From: Candidatus Methanosuratincola sp.
GTDB lineage: Archaea; Thermoproteota; Methanomethylicia; Methanomethylicales; Methanomethylicaceae
Reading direction: 5' to 3'
Length of the DNA: 59,735 nt
NCBI GenBank assembly: GCA_037478935.1
Contig: JBBFLR010000007.1
Coordinates: forward strand, 1 to 59,735
Positions 44,480 to 53,113 of the stretch are shown here, in pieces (positions within the stretch are counted from its first letter, which is position 1; each line of letters starts with the position of its first letter). Below the pieces are notes generated by a model, which searched no databases, was not told the origin of the DNA, and saw nothing but the letters and a program-made list of their open reading frames with translations. The position numbers were made by a program, and so were the translations under genes.

Positions 44480-44761
44480 ATGCCAATCCTGTATGCAAGG
44501 TTCTTCCTAAACGGAGAAGCGCTCTACTCAAGGACAAAGGAGGTCGCCTCAAAATTGAACTACGCAGTTGCCAAAGAGGACCCTGGGAAAGGTTATGTGC
44601 ATCTCCACAAGAAAGAGTCCGGAAGGACCGTGCATCTGCATCTTTACATGGGGTCTGGAAAGGACAGGGGAATTGCGGTCGAAGTCAAACCTGGCGACGA
44701 GGGTCTTTACATGGATTATGCCAGGCAGTTCATAGATGGTTTGAAGAAATCTATCGGGTGA
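44480..44761 (+). CDS. Unknown 93-residue protein leading the Ehb-type operon
   Basis: 93 residues, soluble, basic. It starts at ATG 44480, which has GGTG 6 nt upstream; GTG 44471 is also in frame. It overlaps ehbA's reading frame at the stop and is the first gene of the hydrogenase run. The sequence (FFLNGEALYSRTKEVASKLNY, DPGKGYVHLHKKESGRTVHLHL) has several alternate His in HLHK/HLHLY and no family I recognise; the beta-hairpin-like HLHL pattern could bind a metal or RNA. Its position suggests a role in assembly or control of the complex. Confidence 0.75.
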   Translation: MPILYARFFLNGEALYSRTKEVASKLNYAVAKEDPGKGYVHLHKKESGRTVHLHLYMGSGKDRGIAVEVKPGDEGLYMDYARQFIDGLKKSIG

Positions 44762-44766
44762 AAGCG

Positions 44767-45072
44767 ATGGGTTTTATGTGGGGTGCAAGATTCTGGCTGA
44801 GGCTTATTAGGGAGATCATCGGCTCTGTGATCGACGTATCAAAAAGATGCCTCAACGGTGAGATAGACCCGTACATACATGTTGTCGATACCGTGTTGGA
44901 AAAACCAGTGCCTCAGATCATGCTCGCAAACAGCATAACCTACACGCCCGGAACTGTAACTATTGATATCGACGTCGAAGGGAAGAAACTGTACGTGGGC
45001 ACAATTTTCCCTAGGGGGAGGAATGACATAATACCTTTAGAACCTCATATCGAGAGGTGGCTTGGGAAATGA
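44767..45072 (+). CDS. ehbA: EhbA-like subunit (MnhE/MrpE family)
   Basis: About 101 residues. Short MnhE-type protein: N-terminal amphipathic/membrane segment WGARFWLRLIREIIGSVIDV, then ANSITYTPGTVTIDIDVEGKKLYVG, the conserved MnhE core. In Mrp antiporters and Mrp-derived hydrogenases this subunit is part of the Na+/H+ module. GTG 44758 opens the frame but ATG 44767, preceded by GGTGA at 5 nt, is better. Subunit letters follow the order of methanogen Ehb operons and are by analogy. Confidence 0.88.
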   Translation: MGFMWGARFWLRLIREIIGSVIDVSKRCLNGEIDPYIHVVDTVLEKPVPQIMLANSITYTPGTVTIDIDVEGKKLYVGTIFPRGRNDIIPLEPHIERWLGK

Positions 45073-45377
45073 GCGAGGCCGCTTTTCTATCTGGGTTGGC
45101 CGATACCGTGTTCTTCTATGCGGCGTTCGCCTTCATGGTCGCGGCTACGGCTGCCGGTCTTGGGGCTATCAGGATGGCTCTAAAAGGGGACGCGGTGACT
45201 TCCCTCATGGGGGTTAGTGCATTCACCACCGTTGCTGGCATAAGCCTCTACCTGATCTCACTCCCTGAGCTCTTCAATGTGGGATTCGCCAGGGACACGG
45301 CTATAGCACTGCTCGTCGTCGGTTCTGTGGGCACTATCCTTTTCGCAAGGCTGTTCAGGACTGGTGAAAGATCATGA
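45069..45377 (+). CDS. ehbB: EhbB-like subunit (MnhF/MrpF family)
   Basis: About 102 residues with three hydrophobic segments (roughly 12-35, 45-65 and 72-92), the MnhF pattern, and RLFRTGE at the end. ATG 45069 overlaps the stop of ehbA as ATGA, so it is preferred to GTG 45057. Part of the Mrp-like membrane module. Confidence 0.82.
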   Translation: MSEAAFLSGLADTVFFYAAFAFMVAATAAGLGAIRMALKGDAVTSLMGVSAFTTVAGISLYLISLPELFNVGFARDTAIALLVVGSVGTILFARLFRTGERS

Positions 45378-45856
45378 TCGCTGAGATATTCACACTAGTT
45401 TACGCAGCTGCAGTGGTCGCCTATGTGTCTTGGAACCTGAAGAAAGGGTCCTTCGTGGTTGATCCAAGCAAGCTCGTATTGTACCTCTTCGCCGCCTTTC
45501 TGATAATAGTCGGCGCATTGTATCTCATGGGGAACGAACTCGAAGGCTCTGTCCAGGCGGTGATGAAGATCGGTGCTGCAGGGGTTCTGTTTGCTGGCGT
45601 ACCGCCCATGATTGCAGCGACGATAGGTCTTTTCAGGTTTGGAGACGAATACGGATTAAACATTTTCTATGTGCGGAACCATATCGCTGGTGTAATTGAC
45701 ACCGTCGGCTCCTTAGTGATGATCTTTGCTGGGATACTCATATTAAGGATTGATCTTGTTGCAGTCGGCTTCTTCTTCTTCCTGTTCGTACCATTCACAG
45801 GAGGGGCCCTGGCGAACGCATATTATTATGTAAACCAGCGGAGGTCTGAGAAATGA
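45374..45856 (+). CDS. ehbC: EhbC-like subunit (MnhG/MrpG-like membrane protein)
   Basis: 160 residues. Four or five membrane segments; the C-terminal half GDEYGLNIFYVRNHIAGVIDTVGSLVMIFAGILIL carries the MnhG-like core. GGTGA lies 5 nt before the ATG, and its start overlaps ehbB by 4 nt. It is longer than a plain MnhG by an N-terminal hairpin pair, as in Ehb-type complexes. Confidence 0.8.
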   Translation: MIAEIFTLVYAAAVVAYVSWNLKKGSFVVDPSKLVLYLFAAFLIIVGALYLMGNELEGSVQAVMKIGAAGVLFAGVPPMIAATIGLFRFGDEYGLNIFYVRNHIAGVIDTVGSLVMIFAGILILRIDLVAVGFFFFLFVPFTGGALANAYYYVNQRRSEK

Positions 45857-46110
45857 TCGACGGATTCATGACTGTCGCTTATCTAATGGTGATCGGAGTA
45901 ACAATCGGGGCGATAGCTGCCCTGCTTCAGAAGGATCTTCTGAGGGCGGCTTACATAACAGGCGCAGAAAGCATTGCCCTCGCGTTCCTGTTCCATGCCC
46001 TCCTGGCACCGGACTTGGGGCTCACTCAGGCGATTGTGGGCACAGTTCTGATGCCTGGGATAATCATCCTAGCGATACTCAAGACTCGGAGGCATGAGGA
46101 AAGTGACTGA
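45853..46110 (+). CDS. ehbD: EhbD-like subunit (MbhD/DUF4040-like)
   Basis: 85 residues, with three membrane segments. The run LLRAAYITGAESIALAFLFHALLAPDLGLTQAIVG is typical of the DUF4040/MbhD small subunit, which contributes conserved acidic residues to the ion path (Glu in TGAESIAL, Asp in APDLGLTQA). ATGA overlap with ehbC. Confidence 0.86.
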   Translation: MIDGFMTVAYLMVIGVTIGAIAALLQKDLLRAAYITGAESIALAFLFHALLAPDLGLTQAIVGTVLMPGIIILAILKTRRHEESD

Positions 46111-46477
46111 GATCTCCCTTCAGCTTCTCGGCTTCATTGCAGCCACAGTGTTAGTTGTCGTCGGAATCGCCGGGATGCTTTTCCTGGATAACCTGATAAA
46201 GAAGCTTATAGCCTTCACATTGTTGTCCGACGGAGTAAACCTTGCGCTTGTCTCTCTGGGGTATGTCCAGGGCGGAATAGTGCCCATCCTAGAACCTGGC
46301 GCTTCCATACCCGAGTTCCCTAATAATGCTGCATTAATTTTCGGACCGGGGATCGTCCTCACTAACATCGTTATCGGGGTGAGCACAACCGCGATTCTTG
46401 CCGCACTTATCGTTGCCCTTTACAAGCGTTACGGTTCTCTGAAGGCCTCAAAGGTTCTCAAGGGTGAGCGCGAATGA
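46094..46477 (+). CDS. ehbE: EhbE-like subunit (MnhC/NuoK family)
   Basis: 127 residues, three membrane segments in NuoK/MnhC order: a first helix (10-30), LIAFTLLSDGVNLALVSLGYV (second) and IVLTNIVIGVSTTAILAALIVALYK (third). NuoK-type subunits carry ion-path Glu residues; here the second helix has Asp instead (LLSDGVNL), as in MnhC-like proteins. Overlaps ehbD by 17 nt. Start uncertain between ATG 46094 and GTG 46103. Confidence 0.86.
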   Translation: MRKVTEISLQLLGFIAATVLVVVGIAGMLFLDNLIKKLIAFTLLSDGVNLALVSLGYVQGGIVPILEPGASIPEFPNNAALIFGPGIVLTNIVIGVSTTAILAALIVALYKRYGSLKASKVLKGERE

Positions 46478-47994
46478 GCGAGCCAGTAACCAATCTGTGG
46501 TCAGTACCTTTGCTGGTGATGATACCTATCTTTACCGCAATAATTGTAAACTTTTTGTACAACAGGACAAGGGCTATCCGATTCATATCGATAGGAGCAG
46601 CCCTCGCTGTATTTGCGATCGCTGTGGTTTCCCCTTACGGGCTCCATTGGTTTGCCGGTCATCCTGCGGTTAATGCCGACGGGACCTATACGTTCACTGC
46701 GAGCATCTTCTCCTGGAAGCTGTCTCTCGAATACTACTACGGCCCTCTCCAGCAGATATTGATCGCATTAATGTCCTTGTTGCTGCTGTTCGTTGTAGTC
46801 ATTGCGACCAAATCCCTGAGCAAAAACTACGGGCCGTACATTGCGATAGTCTTCTTGACATACGTCTCGGCAGCTGCCATACTTATGGCGAACGACTTCT
46901 ATAACCTGTGGATTGCCGTAGAGTTGGGTAGCCTCTTGGTGGCTGGCCTCGTGGCCTCTTCGGGCACAAGCTACGCCCAGAAGGCGGCTCTGAAGTACAC
47001 CTTCTTCTCAGCCCTTGCTGGTTCGGGTCTCGCGATATCTCTGGGTCTTATCTTGGGAATAACCGGATATGTGAACATCACTGATGCCATAACCTTCCTT
47101 ATGACAAATGATCTGGGGGGGATGTACGCGGTCCTCTACGTGGCATTTGCCTTTTTGGCACTGGCTTGGATATATGCTGGAGGTCTGATCCCTGTTCACC
47201 CGCTGAAGTCCGACGTGTATCGATCAGCTTTTCCCCATGCCACTGTTTTACTGCAGACTCAGTCCAAGCTGATGCTTGTGGCTATAGGTATCGTGCTTTT
47301 GAGGATGTTCGGCCCACTCCCGTTCGCTAGGGAAGTGATGCTTTCGATAAGCGTCCTCACCATGATCATAGGGATAGTGATGGCACTCATCCAGACCGAC
47401 TTCCGCTGGATCCTTGCCTACATAATTGTGAGCCACAGCGGGCTCGTCACCGTTGGCTTATCCCTTGGGACCTACCAGGGGGTTGTAGGCGGCCTCTTCC
47501 AGGCAGTTAATGACATAGTTTATATGAGCATCCTCCTCCTATGCTGCGAGATGCTGCTCTATTTCGGAAAAGGAACTTCGATCAAATTCAATGGCGGGAT
47601 AGCCAAGAAGTCGCCGTGGCTCGCAGCATTTGTCATACTGGGAGCTTTTGCCGCATCCGGCATTCCTCCGTTCAACGGCTTCCAGAGCGAGCTTATAATC
47701 ATACAGGCTGCGCTTGCGGAGGGGCTTCCGGAAGTCGCTGCCGTAGTTCTGATGGTCAGCATCTCTACATTCATAGCGCTTTTCAGAGCAATTTATTCGA
47801 TATTCCTGAAGCCTGGCGATCCTTCCCCAGCCGGTCAGCCTGAAGCGAAAGGATTCACCATGCCTCCGACAGTCTTTTTGTTTTTGTCTGTACTATTGGC
47901 GATATCTTTTGTTCTGGGGGTATATCCCCAGCTGGCCTTGGGTTTCCTGACCGAATCAGCATTGAAAGTGGTGTTTGTACCATGGGTTCCATAG
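46474..47994 (+). CDS. ehbF: EhbF-like antiporter subunit (MnhD/NuoN family)
   Basis: 506 residues, about 14 membrane segments, the large antiporter-like subunit. The conserved TM5 Glu lies in YNLWIAVELGSLLVAGLVASS, a TM7 Lys-type position near QKAALKYTFFSALAGSG, the QTDFRWILAYIIVSHSGLVTVG block and the FAASGIPPFNGFQSEL motif. It is the likely ion-translocating channel of the complex. ATGA overlap with the previous gene. Confidence 0.95.
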   Translation: MSEPVTNLWSVPLLVMIPIFTAIIVNFLYNRTRAIRFISIGAALAVFAIAVVSPYGLHWFAGHPAVNADGTYTFTASIFSWKLSLEYYYGPLQQILIALMSLLLLFVVVIATKSLSKNYGPYIAIVFLTYVSAAAILMANDFYNLWIAVELGSLLVAGLVASSGTSYAQKAALKYTFFSALAGSGLAISLGLILGITGYVNITDAITFLMTNDLGGMYAVLYVAFAFLALAWIYAGGLIPVHPLKSDVYRSAFPHATVLLQTQSKLMLVAIGIVLLRMFGPLPFAREVMLSISVLTMIIGIVMALIQTDFRWILAYIIVSHSGLVTVGLSLGTYQGVVGGLFQAVNDIVYMSILLLCCEMLLYFGKGTSIKFNGGIAKKSPWLAAFVILGAFAASGIPPFNGFQSELIIIQAALAEGLPEVAAVVLMVSISTFIALFRAIYSIFLKPGDPSPAGQPEAKGFTMPPTVFLFLSVLLAISFVLGVYPQLALGFLTESALKVVFVPWVP

Positions 47995-48308
47995 ACAGTC
48001 TTTACGACAGGGTGAAACGCTACCTTGCCGGATTCTTTACAGGCGAGGGCTCCACTGATGCGATTACCGGCTACTCTAGTGGAGAACTCCAGATGGCTGT
48101 CTTCTTATTGGTTCTGGCAGCCATGTTCAGGGTCTTTATGATCCCGCTCGGCATTGTGCTCATACTGGTAACTTCAATCATGATTGTGTACTTTGCACCG
48201 ATCATACGCACTGTGGATCGTGAAAACTCGAGTGATCTTAATAGAGTGCTCTTTTGGGTGATTATTTACTTCTCGATAATCTTGGCAGTGACGCTTTGGG
48301 GGAGATGA
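47982..48308 (+). CDS. ehbG: EhbG-like small membrane subunit
   Basis: 108 residues. N-terminal soluble stretch (1-38), then three hydrophobic segments (about 38-60, 62-72 region and 88-107). Matches position and type of EhbG. Overlaps ehbF by 13 nt. Specific function unknown. Confidence 0.75.
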   Translation: MGSIDSLYDRVKRYLAGFFTGEGSTDAITGYSSGELQMAVFLLVLAAMFRVFMIPLGIVLILVTSIMIVYFAPIIRTVDRENSSDLNRVLFWVIIYFSIILAVTLWGR

Positions 48309-48311
48309 TGT

Positions 48312-49169
48312 ATGGAGATAAAGGAACTTCGAGGAATAAAAGGCGTGGTCGCAGCTGTAGCCCTGCTCATTATATTCTTCGGCGTCTTCTCGTCCTTCCT
48401 GCAGCTTGAAGGGAATGTGGCTCGGGGGATAAGCGAACAGTATAACAAATTGGCATACCGGATGGCGCCAAACAATCTGGCCTCGTGGGTTTATGATTAC
48501 AGGGGCATTGACACGCTCCTCGAAACGGGAGTTATCTATGTCGGTGCCGTTGTTTCAGTCCTGGTGCTAGGAAGGGGTCTGGTGAGATTAAAAGTTCCAG
48601 AGGAAGACGAGGTGGTTAGAGTATCAGGGATGGATCTGAAGACCGAGACGATGCCCGTCCTGCTCAAGTACTTTGCACTCCCTGTAGTCGTCCTGCTAAT
48701 CGCTTACGGGTTGCTTGTCGTGCTTGAAGCACCAACTTCGGGTGGCGGTGGATTCCAGTGCGGCGTCATAGTATCCTCTGCCTATCTCCTGTCGGTGATA
48801 ATCTACGGCAAGAAGTCGCCTTTTAGTATTAAAAAGAAGACGCTAGTTGCTTTCGGCGCATTTGGCTGGGGCCTCTATGTGCTTATGGGCCTTCCCGGAT
48901 ACTTGGCTACTGGCTACTGGCAATACAACGTAGGGGCAGACCTCTGGTCCTGGGTCTCTACCTTCCCAGGTGCTGTGCCAGAAGCTCTCCGCGCTCTCTT
49001 TGGCGACCCGTTCATGCTTGCACTGCAGCTCAGGGAAGGGGTATACTATGCCACCTCTGGGATACTCCCGATCATAAACATAGGCGAAGCGTTCAACGTG
49101 ATCGGGGCGATTTGTCTTATCTTCTTCGCGTTCATCTACGGTTGGTCTGATTCAGAGGAGGTTGCATAG
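48312..49169 (+). CDS. EhbH/EhbI-like subunit (MnhB domain)
   Basis: 285 residues, about seven membrane segments. The middle holds the MnhB signature ALPVVVLLIAYGLLVVLEAPTSGGGGFQCGVI, preceded by an N-terminal part like MbhE (TM plus ASWVYDYRGIDTLLETGVIYVGAVVSVLVLG). One gene thus covers the parts usually split between EhbH and EhbI. Gap of 3 nt to the preceding gene. Confidence 0.85.
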   Translation: MEIKELRGIKGVVAAVALLIIFFGVFSSFLQLEGNVARGISEQYNKLAYRMAPNNLASWVYDYRGIDTLLETGVIYVGAVVSVLVLGRGLVRLKVPEEDEVVRVSGMDLKTETMPVLLKYFALPVVVLLIAYGLLVVLEAPTSGGGGFQCGVIVSSAYLLSVIIYGKKSPFSIKKKTLVAFGAFGWGLYVLMGLPGYLATGYWQYNVGADLWSWVSTFPGAVPEALRALFGDPFMLALQLREGVYYATSGILPIINIGEAFNVIGAICLIFFAFIYGWSDSEEVA

Positions 49170-49171
49170 GA

Positions 49172-49456
49172 ATGACGATATTTCCTCTTGCCCTCGGTGA
49201 AGTCACCTTCACAATTTTGGCGTTCTTCTTGGGCATCGTCCTCGGTACCCAGTTGAAGGGAATGCTTTCGCGGAGGACGACGCTGCTCGTCCTGATAATG
49301 AGTGTAGTCGCTGCTTTTCTGTTCGAAGCCCCCGTTCACTATAGCAGTGTGCTAGGAGGCGTCTTTGCGGAACACATCAGCTTCTCCTTGAAATTCATAT
49401 CTGCGGTGATAGGTCTGCTTGTCGGTAGGCTGTTAAGAGGGGGGGAAGTTCAATAA
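49172..49456 (+). CDS. ehbJ: EhbJ-like small membrane subunit
   Basis: 94 residues with three hydrophobic segments (about 8-27, 35-55 and 68-90). Position between the MnhB-like subunit and the ferredoxins corresponds to EhbJ. The gap to its neighbours is 0-2 nt. Confidence 0.72.
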   Translation: MTIFPLALGEVTFTILAFFLGIVLGTQLKGMLSRRTTLLVLIMSVVAAFLFEAPVHYSSVLGGVFAEHISFSLKFISAVIGLLVGRLLRGGEVQ

Positions 49457-49912
49457 ATGTACTTCACTACCACTGATTGTAATAAGTGTGGAAAATGCTG
49501 GGAAGTCTGCCCAACTGACTGCATCAAGCACCCTGACGGGTTGCCTTTCAGCTGCACGACCTGCGGAGTCTGCGCGTCCGTGTGTCCGACGGGAGCAATA
49601 AAGAAGAACAAATTTGGTGGCTACTACGTCGACAGATCCAGGTGCACCCTTTGCGGTCTGTGCGTGAAGCACTGTCCGTTCGATTTTGCAAAATTTGTGG
49701 AGGACAATGTGAAGGGTAGACATATCAAGGGGATATGCGTGAGGTGTGGTCTCTGCGTAAAGGTTTGCCCCGAGAATGCGCGTGTAGACGCAGCCAGGTT
49801 AATCAGGGGGCCCATCGACTACCAGCTCCTCATTGAGATTGCCACACCAGAAAGGATCAGGGAGCTGATCGAGGGTAAGCCGATTGCGGTAAAACCGGAG
49901 GCGCAAAAATGA
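49457..49912 (+). CDS. Ferredoxin-type subunit with four [4Fe-4S] motifs
   Basis: 151 residues with four CxxCxxCxxxC motifs: CNKCGKCWEVC, CTTCGVCASVC, CTLCGLCVKHC, CVRCGLCVKVC. Electron transfer subunit feeding the NiFe site from ferredoxin. Immediately follows ehbJ. No membrane segment. Confidence 0.93.
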   Translation: MYFTTTDCNKCGKCWEVCPTDCIKHPDGLPFSCTTCGVCASVCPTGAIKKNKFGGYYVDRSRCTLCGLCVKHCPFDFAKFVEDNVKGRHIKGICVRCGLCVKVCPENARVDAARLIRGPIDYQLLIEIATPERIRELIEGKPIAVKPEAQK

Positions 49913-50985
49913 CAGTCCAAGCTACGAAGCAGCAACAGAAACAGATAGCCAAAAGAAAGATCTTCCGGGACATGTCAAAGTGCATGCTCTGTGGTAGGTG
50001 TAGAAACTTTTGCCCTACTGGCGCGATAAAGTTCGATGTGGAGGAGAAGGGGAAGTGCACACACTGCAATCTCTGCGCCGAGGTCTGCCCGGTAAAGGCA
50101 ATCGACTCATATGAAGGGAAGATAAAGCCCGAAGAGATCGGGCTGCACTACTCCAAGATGCAGTCGTATTCGGACAGGAAGGTCAAGGTCAACTGCGTCA
50201 CCTGCATGCGCTGCTACGAGAACTGCCCGGTAAAGGCAATAGTGATCGAGGATGGGAAACCATTCATTAAGAAAGGGGACGCCAATACATCAATCATAAA
50301 CTGCTCGTTATGTTCGCTATGCGTGAAATCTTGCCCGACCGATGCCCTCTCCTTCCAGCTTGGTCGGGTTAAGCTGAACCCGGAGCTTTGCGTCCTGTGT
50401 GGCGAGTGTGTAAGGGTGTGCCCACCAAAGACGATGTATCTGAAGGACAGGTACCCTGGAGGATACTGCGTGATGTGCGGCAGGTGCGTCAAGTCATGCC
50501 CAGTAGGTGCCCTCTCAATAAAGACCGTTTCATGGGATGGAAGGATCACTGACGACTGCATCCGATGCGGTACCTGCAGCAGGGTTTGCCCGACAGAAGC
50601 GATCTCATTCAACCCGATCACCGAAAAGAAGCCTGTAGTTGATGTTTCTAAGTGCATACTGTGCGAAATATGCGCATCTGACTGCCCCAAGAACGCGATA
50701 CCGATCAGGTGCAGCCTCCCCGAGCGGAAGCTAGTGGAGCACCGTATATACGTCAATAGGGATATGTGCATCGGGTGCGCTCTGTGCGTAGAAGCCTGTA
50801 AGATAACACTCAAGGGGGACCATGCCCCGTACCTCAAGGACGGTCTCGCTTACATCGACGAGAAAAAGTGTATCGGATGTGGGGCGTGCGCTACAACGTG
50901 CCCTGCTGAGTGCATCCGGGTTGTCAAAGTCTATGATACAAAATATGTTTCCGGAAGAGCTGATGATGTGGTGGTGTTCCCATGA
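49909..50985 (+). CDS. ehbK: EhbK-like polyferredoxin with ten [4Fe-4S] motifs
   Basis: 358 residues. Ten CxxCxxCxxxC motifs read in order: CMLCGRC, CTHCNLC, CVTCMRC, CSLCSLC, CVLCGEC, CVMCGRC, CIRCGTC, CILCEIC, CIGCALC and CIGCGAC, each followed by xxxC. It works as a wire for electrons between ferredoxin and the hydrogenase module. ATGA overlap with the previous ferredoxin gene. Confidence 0.95.
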   Translation: MTVQATKQQQKQIAKRKIFRDMSKCMLCGRCRNFCPTGAIKFDVEEKGKCTHCNLCAEVCPVKAIDSYEGKIKPEEIGLHYSKMQSYSDRKVKVNCVTCMRCYENCPVKAIVIEDGKPFIKKGDANTSIINCSLCSLCVKSCPTDALSFQLGRVKLNPELCVLCGECVRVCPPKTMYLKDRYPGGYCVMCGRCVKSCPVGALSIKTVSWDGRITDDCIRCGTCSRVCPTEAISFNPITEKKPVVDVSKCILCEICASDCPKNAIPIRCSLPERKLVEHRIYVNRDMCIGCALCVEACKITLKGDHAPYLKDGLAYIDEKKCIGCGACATTCPAECIRVVKVYDTKYVSGRADDVVVFP

Positions 50986-51485
50986 TTACTTTCCTAAGGA
51001 TCATGCTCCAAGGGACCTATAGAAATTTGCTTAGGATATTTGGGAAGGCGGACCGTGCCACAAGCATAACCATTAGAAAGAAGATACTCACGATGAGCGT
51101 CCCGCCTTTGGAAACGGTTCTTGACGAGATGTGCATTGGCTGCGCTGGGTGCTACAACGTCTGCCCCACTCATGCCATTGCGATGATCCCGCTCGAGAAG
51201 CCGGTCGAGATCGTTGAGGGTTATACAAAGACTCAGGTGCCCCGGATAGACCTCCTCAGGTGCATCTTCTGCCTCAACTGTCATGACTTCTGCCCGATTT
51301 ATTCCGTCTTCGGAGAGGCAGCACCGATCCACGCGAGGGACGTCGGCACACCAAAGATGACGCTCCAGGAGGTCCTGAAGAAGCCGATCAGGGCCCCTCC
51401 TGAAAAGATAGATGAGCTCAGGAAGCTCATCCCTTCTTCGAGCTTTTCCCTGATAGCTAAGGGAGGTACAGGTAATGAATCTTAA
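50982..51485 (+). CDS. ehbL: EhbL/NuoI-like ferredoxin subunit (two [4Fe-4S])
   Basis: 167 residues. Two motifs [11 protein letters not shown] (about 48) and [11 protein letters not shown] (about 92), the NuoI-like layout of group 4 hydrogenases, with an N-terminal amphipathic stretch that may dock to the membrane arm. Overlaps both neighbours (4 and 11 nt). Confidence 0.92.
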   Translation: MITFLRIMLQGTYRNLLRIFGKADRATSITIRKKILTMSVPPLETVLDEMCIGCAGCYNVCPTHAIAMIPLEKPVEIVEGYTKTQVPRIDLLRCIFCLNCHDFCPIYSVFGEAAPIHARDVGTPKMTLQEVLKKPIRAPPEKIDELRKLIPSSSFSLIAKGGTGNES

Positions 51486-51924
51486 AGCAACCAGTAGGAA
51501 GAACGCGATACACGTGATGGTGGCGTACACTGGCGGATGCAACGGGTGCGACATTGAGATAGTCAATGCCGTCCTTTCGCCCAGGTATGATGTCGAGCAG
51601 TACCGAGTCCTCCTGACTTGGAACCCGAGGGAGGCTGACGTACTTATCGTTTCCGGGGTTGTTGCCTGGCAGATGGTCGAGCCGCTGAAGAAGATTTATG
51701 AGTCGATACCAGAGCCGAAGGGCGTGGTTGCCGTCGGTGCCTGTGCAGTAAACGGAAACGTTTACAAGAACTTGGTCGGCGACATTGGTGAGAACGAGGA
51801 GATCTGGGCCCCCGTGGATACCGTGATACCTGTTGATGTGAAGGTTCCTGGATGCGCCCCAAGGCCTGAAGACGTGATAGCCGGGGTCGTGAAGGCCCTG
51901 CCAAAGATTCTGGAGGCACCTTAA
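51475..51924 (+). CDS. ehbM: [NiFe] hydrogenase small subunit (EhbM-like, NuoB family)
   Basis: 149 residues. Proximal-cluster cysteines: [13 protein letters not shown] (two), AVGACAVNG (one) and [11 protein letters not shown] (one). Small, single-cluster type of group 4 hydrogenases. Overlaps ehbL by 11 nt, 1 nt before ehbN. Confidence 0.96.
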   Translation: MNLKATSRKNAIHVMVAYTGGCNGCDIEIVNAVLSPRYDVEQYRVLLTWNPREADVLIVSGVVAWQMVEPLKKIYESIPEPKGVVAVGACAVNGNVYKNLVGDIGENEEIWAPVDTVIPVDVKVPGCAPRPEDVIAGVVKALPKILEAP

Positions 51925-51925
51925 A

Positions 51926-53107
51926 ATGGCGAGCGGCGAGAAACGAGTCGAGATAGAGAAGGAGCTCTCATTCGGGCCGGTCCACCCGGCGCTGATAGAG
52001 CCGTACAGGATAAGGCTCTTTGTGAACGATGAGATAGTCGAGGACTGTGAGCTGAACATAAACATGGCATACAGGGGGATCGAGAAGCTATTCGACGGAC
52101 TCCCTGTTGAGAGGGCCCTCCTTATCGCTGAAAGGGTGTGCGGAATCTGCTCGCATGTACATGCTTGGAACGCCGTCAGGGTGATTGAGGGCGGGCTAAA
52201 AATAGAGGTTCCTGATCGTGCGAACTACATCCGTGTGATTACGCACGAGATGCAGCGTATTGCGAGCCACCTGATACTGTTCGGTCACGCCTTCGAGGTC
52301 GTGGGGCACGAGACATTCGCAATGCGGTCCTTCCTTCTCAGGGAGAGCTTCATGGACCTGATCTCTTACGTGGGCGGTAACAGGGTCATGCCGTCAGTGC
52401 CTATTGTAGGCGGGGTCCGTCCGAGGGCAGACCTGACGGAGAGCCTGAAGCGGGTCATCCTCGAGCGTGTCGACGAATTTGAGGAGAAATACAAGGCGTA
52501 TGTGACAAGGATAATCGAAGACCCACTCGTGATGTCAAGGCTGACTGGGATAGGCTTCCTGACAAAGGAGGATGCTATAAAGTTCCATGCGACTGGTCCA
52601 ACCGGAAGGGCTTCGGGGTGGGACTATGATCTGAGGACGAAGATGGACGAGTACAAGCCCTTCGATTTCAACGTGGTAACCGACGAAAGCTGCGACACAA
52701 AGGCCCGCATAGTCGTGAGAGCTCTCGAAATTTTTGAGAGCCTGAAGATCATAAGGCAGGCTGTGAAGAACCTGCCTGATGGCCCGGTCGTGAACCGGTC
52801 TTGGAAGCCCGGTGAGATGGACTTTACCACCGCTTTACTGGAAACTTACAGAGGAGAGCTCATGCACTCTTATGCCCTTGACAGCCAGGGGAAAATAAGG
52901 AATTACAAGATAAGGACACCTACGCCGACTAACTTGGCGGCAATGGAGCACGCCTGCGTAGGTGATCACGTTACCGAGGCGATACTGACGATAGCCAGCT
53001 GCGACCCGTGCCTTACCTGCTGCACCCGTGCAGAGGTGGTGGACTCCGGAAAATCGTTTGTTCTCTCAGATCTTGAGATCGTCCGCAAATATGGCTGGAG
53101 GAAGTGA
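51926..53107 (+). CDS. ehbN: [NiFe] hydrogenase large subunit (EhbN-like)
   Basis: 393 residues. Both Ni-binding motifs intact: L1 ERVCGICSHVHAWNAV near residue 69 and L2 SCDPCLTCCTRAEV near residue 359, which separates it from NuoD (no cysteines). Like other group 4 enzymes it lacks a long C-terminal propeptide; only about 27 residues follow L2. Makes or uses H2 with ferredoxin. HypA and HypE for its cofactor are at 30.5-32.4 kb. Confidence 0.97.
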   Translation: MASGEKRVEIEKELSFGPVHPALIEPYRIRLFVNDEIVEDCELNINMAYRGIEKLFDGLPVERALLIAERVCGICSHVHAWNAVRVIEGGLKIEVPDRANYIRVITHEMQRIASHLILFGHAFEVVGHETFAMRSFLLRESFMDLISYVGGNRVMPSVPIVGGVRPRADLTESLKRVILERVDEFEEKYKAYVTRIIEDPLVMSRLTGIGFLTKEDAIKFHATGPTGRASGWDYDLRTKMDEYKPFDFNVVTDESCDTKARIVVRALEIFESLKIIRQAVKNLPDGPVVNRSWKPGEMDFTTALLETYRGELMHSYALDSQGKIRNYKIRTPTPTNLAAMEHACVGDHVTEAILTIASCDPCLTCCTRAEVVDSGKSFVLSDLEIVRKYGWRK

Positions 53108-53113
53108 TTGTTT

